A DNA stretch of 15,474 nucleotides from Flammeovirgaceae bacterium UBA2338 (GTDB lineage: Bacteria; Bacteroidota; Bacteroidia; Cytophagales; Cyclobacteriaceae), in NCBI GenBank assembly GCA_002344795.1, contig DDUM01000084.1, positions 5,371 through 20,844 of the forward strand, written 5' to 3'. A model generated the notes under the pieces. It did no database searches. It was not told the origin of the DNA and saw only the letters and a list, made by a program, of their open reading frames with translations. How positions within the stretch are numbered: position 1 is the first letter of the stretch; every line of letters begins with the position of its first letter. The position numbers and the translations under genes are program-made. Positions 13,553 through 15,474 of the stretch are shown here, one piece after another.

Positions 13553-14053
13553 ATGATGGAAGAATATAAGATTGAAATTATTGAATCGATAGTTATTTTG
13601 TTTTTATACTTAATAGCGCGATTTGCACTGAACAAGGCCGTTGAAAAGGTCACCTTAAAGTTCACCCATCAACAGGCAAGAGCAAAAATCATTAGAAAGT
13701 TTGTTAACTTTTTTCTGCTTTTTATTGGCTTGCAATTTCTGTTGTTTGTTTGGGGGGTTGAACAATCTGAATTAGTATTCTTTATTTCTTCCATGTTAAC
13801 TGTTTTGGGAATTGCTTTTTTCGCCCAATGGTCAATTATTTCAAATATTACTTCAGCGCTGATTATATTTTTCAGTCACCCTGCCAAAATAGGAGATACT
13901 ATTACAGTGCTTGATAAAGACTATTCAATAATAGGTAAAGTCAGTGACATTGAAATGTTTTTCATCACTATCCAAACAGATGACGGAGAGAAAATCACTA
14001 TTCCAAATAACGTGTTTATACAAAAAATGGTTAAACAGGGTAGGGGTTCCTAG
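13553..14053 (+). CDS. Short MscS-family mechanosensitive channel protein
   Basis: The 166-aa protein has hydrophobic segments near residues 8-24, 50-68 and 75-108. The last, LGIAFFAQWSIISNITSALI, is the MscS pore-lining TM3 type. The beta domain follows: HPAKIGDTITVLDKDYSIIG at 109-128, then VSDIEMFFITIQTDDGEKITIPNN. It ends soon after this domain and lacks the C-terminal alpha/beta part of E. coli MscS (286 aa). Such short forms are common in Bacteroidota, so this is probably natural and not a truncation. It would open under membrane tension and relieve osmotic stress. It stands alone, 110 bases before the next gene. Confidence 0.85.
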   Translation: MMEEYKIEIIESIVILFLYLIARFALNKAVEKVTLKFTHQQARAKIIRKFVNFFLLFIGLQFLLFVWGVEQSELVFFISSMLTVLGIAFFAQWSIISNITSALIIFFSHPAKIGDTITVLDKDYSIIGKVSDIEMFFITIQTDDGEKITIPNNVFIQKMVKQGRGS

Positions 14054-14162
14054 TGCATTCAACAGAGTGTATTTTATAAACGTATAGTGGTATAATTCTT
14101 ATTTCGATTTGAGATTTTTCGTACACAGTAACATCTATGACAATAGGTTTAATATTAAATAA

Positions 14163-14639
14163 ATGATGAGAATACTAGTGGTCATAGTGGCAACAACTGT
14201 AATGACTATAACAAGTTGTAGTTCCGGCAAAAAGAATAATGAATCCGCATTGGAAAACTATGATAAGGAGATAACGGTGGATAACCGAATAGTGGATAAG
14301 TATTGGAGGCTTAAAATTCTGGATGGTCAAAATGTAGTGATGGCGGAAAACCAGGAACGGGAATTGTATTTTATACTTAAAGCAGATGAAAATCTTGTGT
14401 CAGGATTTTCAGGTTGCAATACATTTAATGGAAGTTATACTTTAGATAAACCTTCCCGCATCCGGTTTACTCATATGGCATCTACGATGAAGGCTTGCCC
14501 AGATGTAAACGCAGATGAGTCCAAATTCTTAGAAGTTTTTGAACTTACTGATAACTATACAATAGAAGGAGAGACGCTCAGTTTAAATGTAGGAAGACGT
14601 ACGCCCTTAGCTGTTTTTGAAGCTGTGTATTTTGAATAG
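14163..14639 (+). CDS. META-domain (HslJ-like) lipoprotein
   Basis: The 158-aa protein has a lipoprotein signal ending at TSC (Cys19) followed by SSGKKN, then one META domain (about residues 41-158). The domain shows KYWRLKILDGQ at its start, FSGCNTFNGSYTL in the middle, and MASTMKACP with the conserved cysteine. META/HslJ proteins are small envelope beta-proteins linked to heat shock and novobiocin or stress tolerance in E. coli; the exact role is unknown. The lipid anchor would hold it in the envelope. No operon partner is obvious: 110 bases separate it from the gene on each side. Confidence 0.85.
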   Translation: MMRILVVIVATTVMTITSCSSGKKNNESALENYDKEITVDNRIVDKYWRLKILDGQNVVMAENQERELYFILKADENLVSGFSGCNTFNGSYTLDKPSRIRFTHMASTMKACPDVNADESKFLEVFELTDNYTIEGETLSLNVGRRTPLAVFEAVYFE

Positions 14640-14748
14640 TGCTGGCCTTGTAAGCCATTCGAAGATCACTTTCAACTCATATTATTTTATTAGAATGGAT
14701 CTTACAAAAGGAAGCTGAAGTAAGAATACAAAATGACAAACTAGTATT

Positions 14749-15201
14749 ATGGAAACTAAACAAAAAAAAGAATTACTAAAAGGTGCTCTTATTACAGGTG
14801 CTGTAAACTCTGGAATTCAATATTTCTTATTAAAAGACCATGCACCAATTGCTATTTCTGTAGATTCTATTACCAATACCGATCATACCGTTTTGGGCAG
14901 CGCAGTTGCTTTGGTGATTACCTTGTCAATGATATCTACAATAATAGGATATTTCAATATTAAAGTAGAAAAGGTTGCGTTTTATCCAACCATTTTTTGG
15001 TTAACTATTAAACATGGGTTTTTCACTTTTGGTGTCGTTACATCTTTAGCTGTTTTATGGCAAAATTATATGGGAACAGTTGAGGTATCACTCATTTTTG
15101 CATTAGTAATAATAGGTGTTATTGCTAGTACCGTCTCAGGAGTTATTAATTACCTTACTTTAAATAAAAGTGTAATTGTAGAAGAATCAATTAACCAATG
15201 A
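14749..15201 (+). CDS. Orphan four-helix membrane protein
   Basis: The 150-aa protein has four likely membrane segments at about residues 11-28, 47-69, 80-104 and 111-136. Polar stretches lie between them (KDHAPIAISVDSITNTDH after the first). I do not recognise a named family, though short proteins of this layout are frequent in Bacteroidota. Its stop overlaps the ATG of the following amidohydrolase gene (ATGA, 15198-15201), so the two are translationally coupled and perhaps work together, for example in transport or anchoring. Confidence 0.75.
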   Translation: METKQKKELLKGALITGAVNSGIQYFLLKDHAPIAISVDSITNTDHTVLGSAVALVITLSMISTIIGYFNIKVEKVAFYPTIFWLTIKHGFFTFGVVTSLAVLWQNYMGTVEVSLIFALVIIGVIASTVSGVINYLTLNKSVIVEESINQ

Positions 15202-15474
15202 AAAAACTATTCTTTTCTCTGATTTTTTTAACTGTACTGTTTAGTTGTACAGACAGGAAAAATAAGTTAGAGACGACTGAATCATCAAATGAAACTTCTC
15301 AAATATTTTTCAATGGAGATATCATTACGATGGAGGCTGAAATACCGGAATACGTTGAGGCAATTGTTACCCTGAATGGAAAAATTGCTTTTGTTGGAGG
15401 CAAAACAGAAGCTGAGGAAAAATTTGGAGACGCTGAATTTATAGACCTAAAAGGAAAAACGTTACTACCCGGTT
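15198..15474 (+). CDS. Lipoprotein amidohydrolase (YtcJ-like), N-terminal part
   Basis: Only the first 92 codons are in the window; the gene continues past the right edge. It begins with a lipoprotein signal (MKKLFFSLIFLTVLFSC, Cys17). The N-terminal beta-sandwich of an amidohydrolase follows: IFFNGDIITMEAE, then AIVTLNGKIAFVGG and FIDLKGKTLLPG. This block leads in intact proteins to the metal-binding HxH on the TIM barrel, which is not reached here. YtcJ / N-substituted formamide deformylase-like enzymes hydrolyse C-N bonds, and the lipid anchor places it in the envelope. It overlaps the upstream membrane-protein gene by four bases. Confidence 0.85.
   Translation, partial: MKKLFFSLIFLTVLFSCTDRKNKLETTESSNETSQIFFNGDIITMEAEIPEYVEAIVTLNGKIAFVGGKTEAEEKFGDAEFIDLKGKTLLPG

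Overview
The window looks like chromosomal DNA of a Bacteroidota member, probably of the Cytophagales/Flammeovirgaceae or flavobacterial kind. It is AT-rich, most genes lack a purine-rich ribosome binding site, and one promoter fits the Bacteroidota pattern TTG-N19-TAnnTTT. The gene families also fit: a DUF2975 + YozG-like XRE pair, several small lipoproteins, tandem MliC domains, META-domain and short MscS proteins. This assignment rests on gene content and style, not on a marker gene.

Region 1 (1-10128) is an array of mostly single, unrelated accessory genes, all on the + strand and separated by long non-coding spacers. In order: a TPR protein; a DUF2975 membrane protein with its XRE regulator; a dihydrofolate-reductase-family protein; a small YopX-like protein; a second, related dihydrofolate-reductase-family protein; a CPBP membrane protease; an orphan lipoprotein; an erythromycin-esterase-family protein; a tandem MliC lipoprotein; a urea transporter; and a SAM methyltransferase. 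The spacers carry a dispersed repeat of about 150-180 bases (six main copies) ending in a motif like GCATACATGGGCGTTGT. They also carry the inverse motif (CCAACAAAG-ATGTATG-GCCATGTG) just after several stop codons. The TPR gene is flanked by a perfect 23-bp inverted repeat. The layout (one orientation, one gene per unit, complementary boundary motifs) resembles an integron gene-cassette array with non-canonical attC-like sites. No integrase is visible and the ends do not match the RYYYAAC/GTTRRRY consensus, so this remains a hypothesis.

Region 2 (about 10440-12334) holds a compact + strand cluster. A PqqD-like (RiPP-recognition-fold) protein is followed 11 bases later by an unrecognised 122-aa protein, and then by a trypsin-like serine protease with an intact His-Asp-Ser triad. 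A tiny 27-codon ORF overlaps the protease start. An RRE-like protein beside an orphan and a protease is the most novel gene combination in the window.

Region 3 (12335-15474) is more ordinary chromosome: a minus-strand rnk homologue, a remnant resembling an FMN-binding glutamate synthase, a short MscS channel, a META-domain lipoprotein, and a 4-bp-overlapping pair made of an orphan membrane protein and the start of a lipoprotein amidohydrolase that runs off the window.
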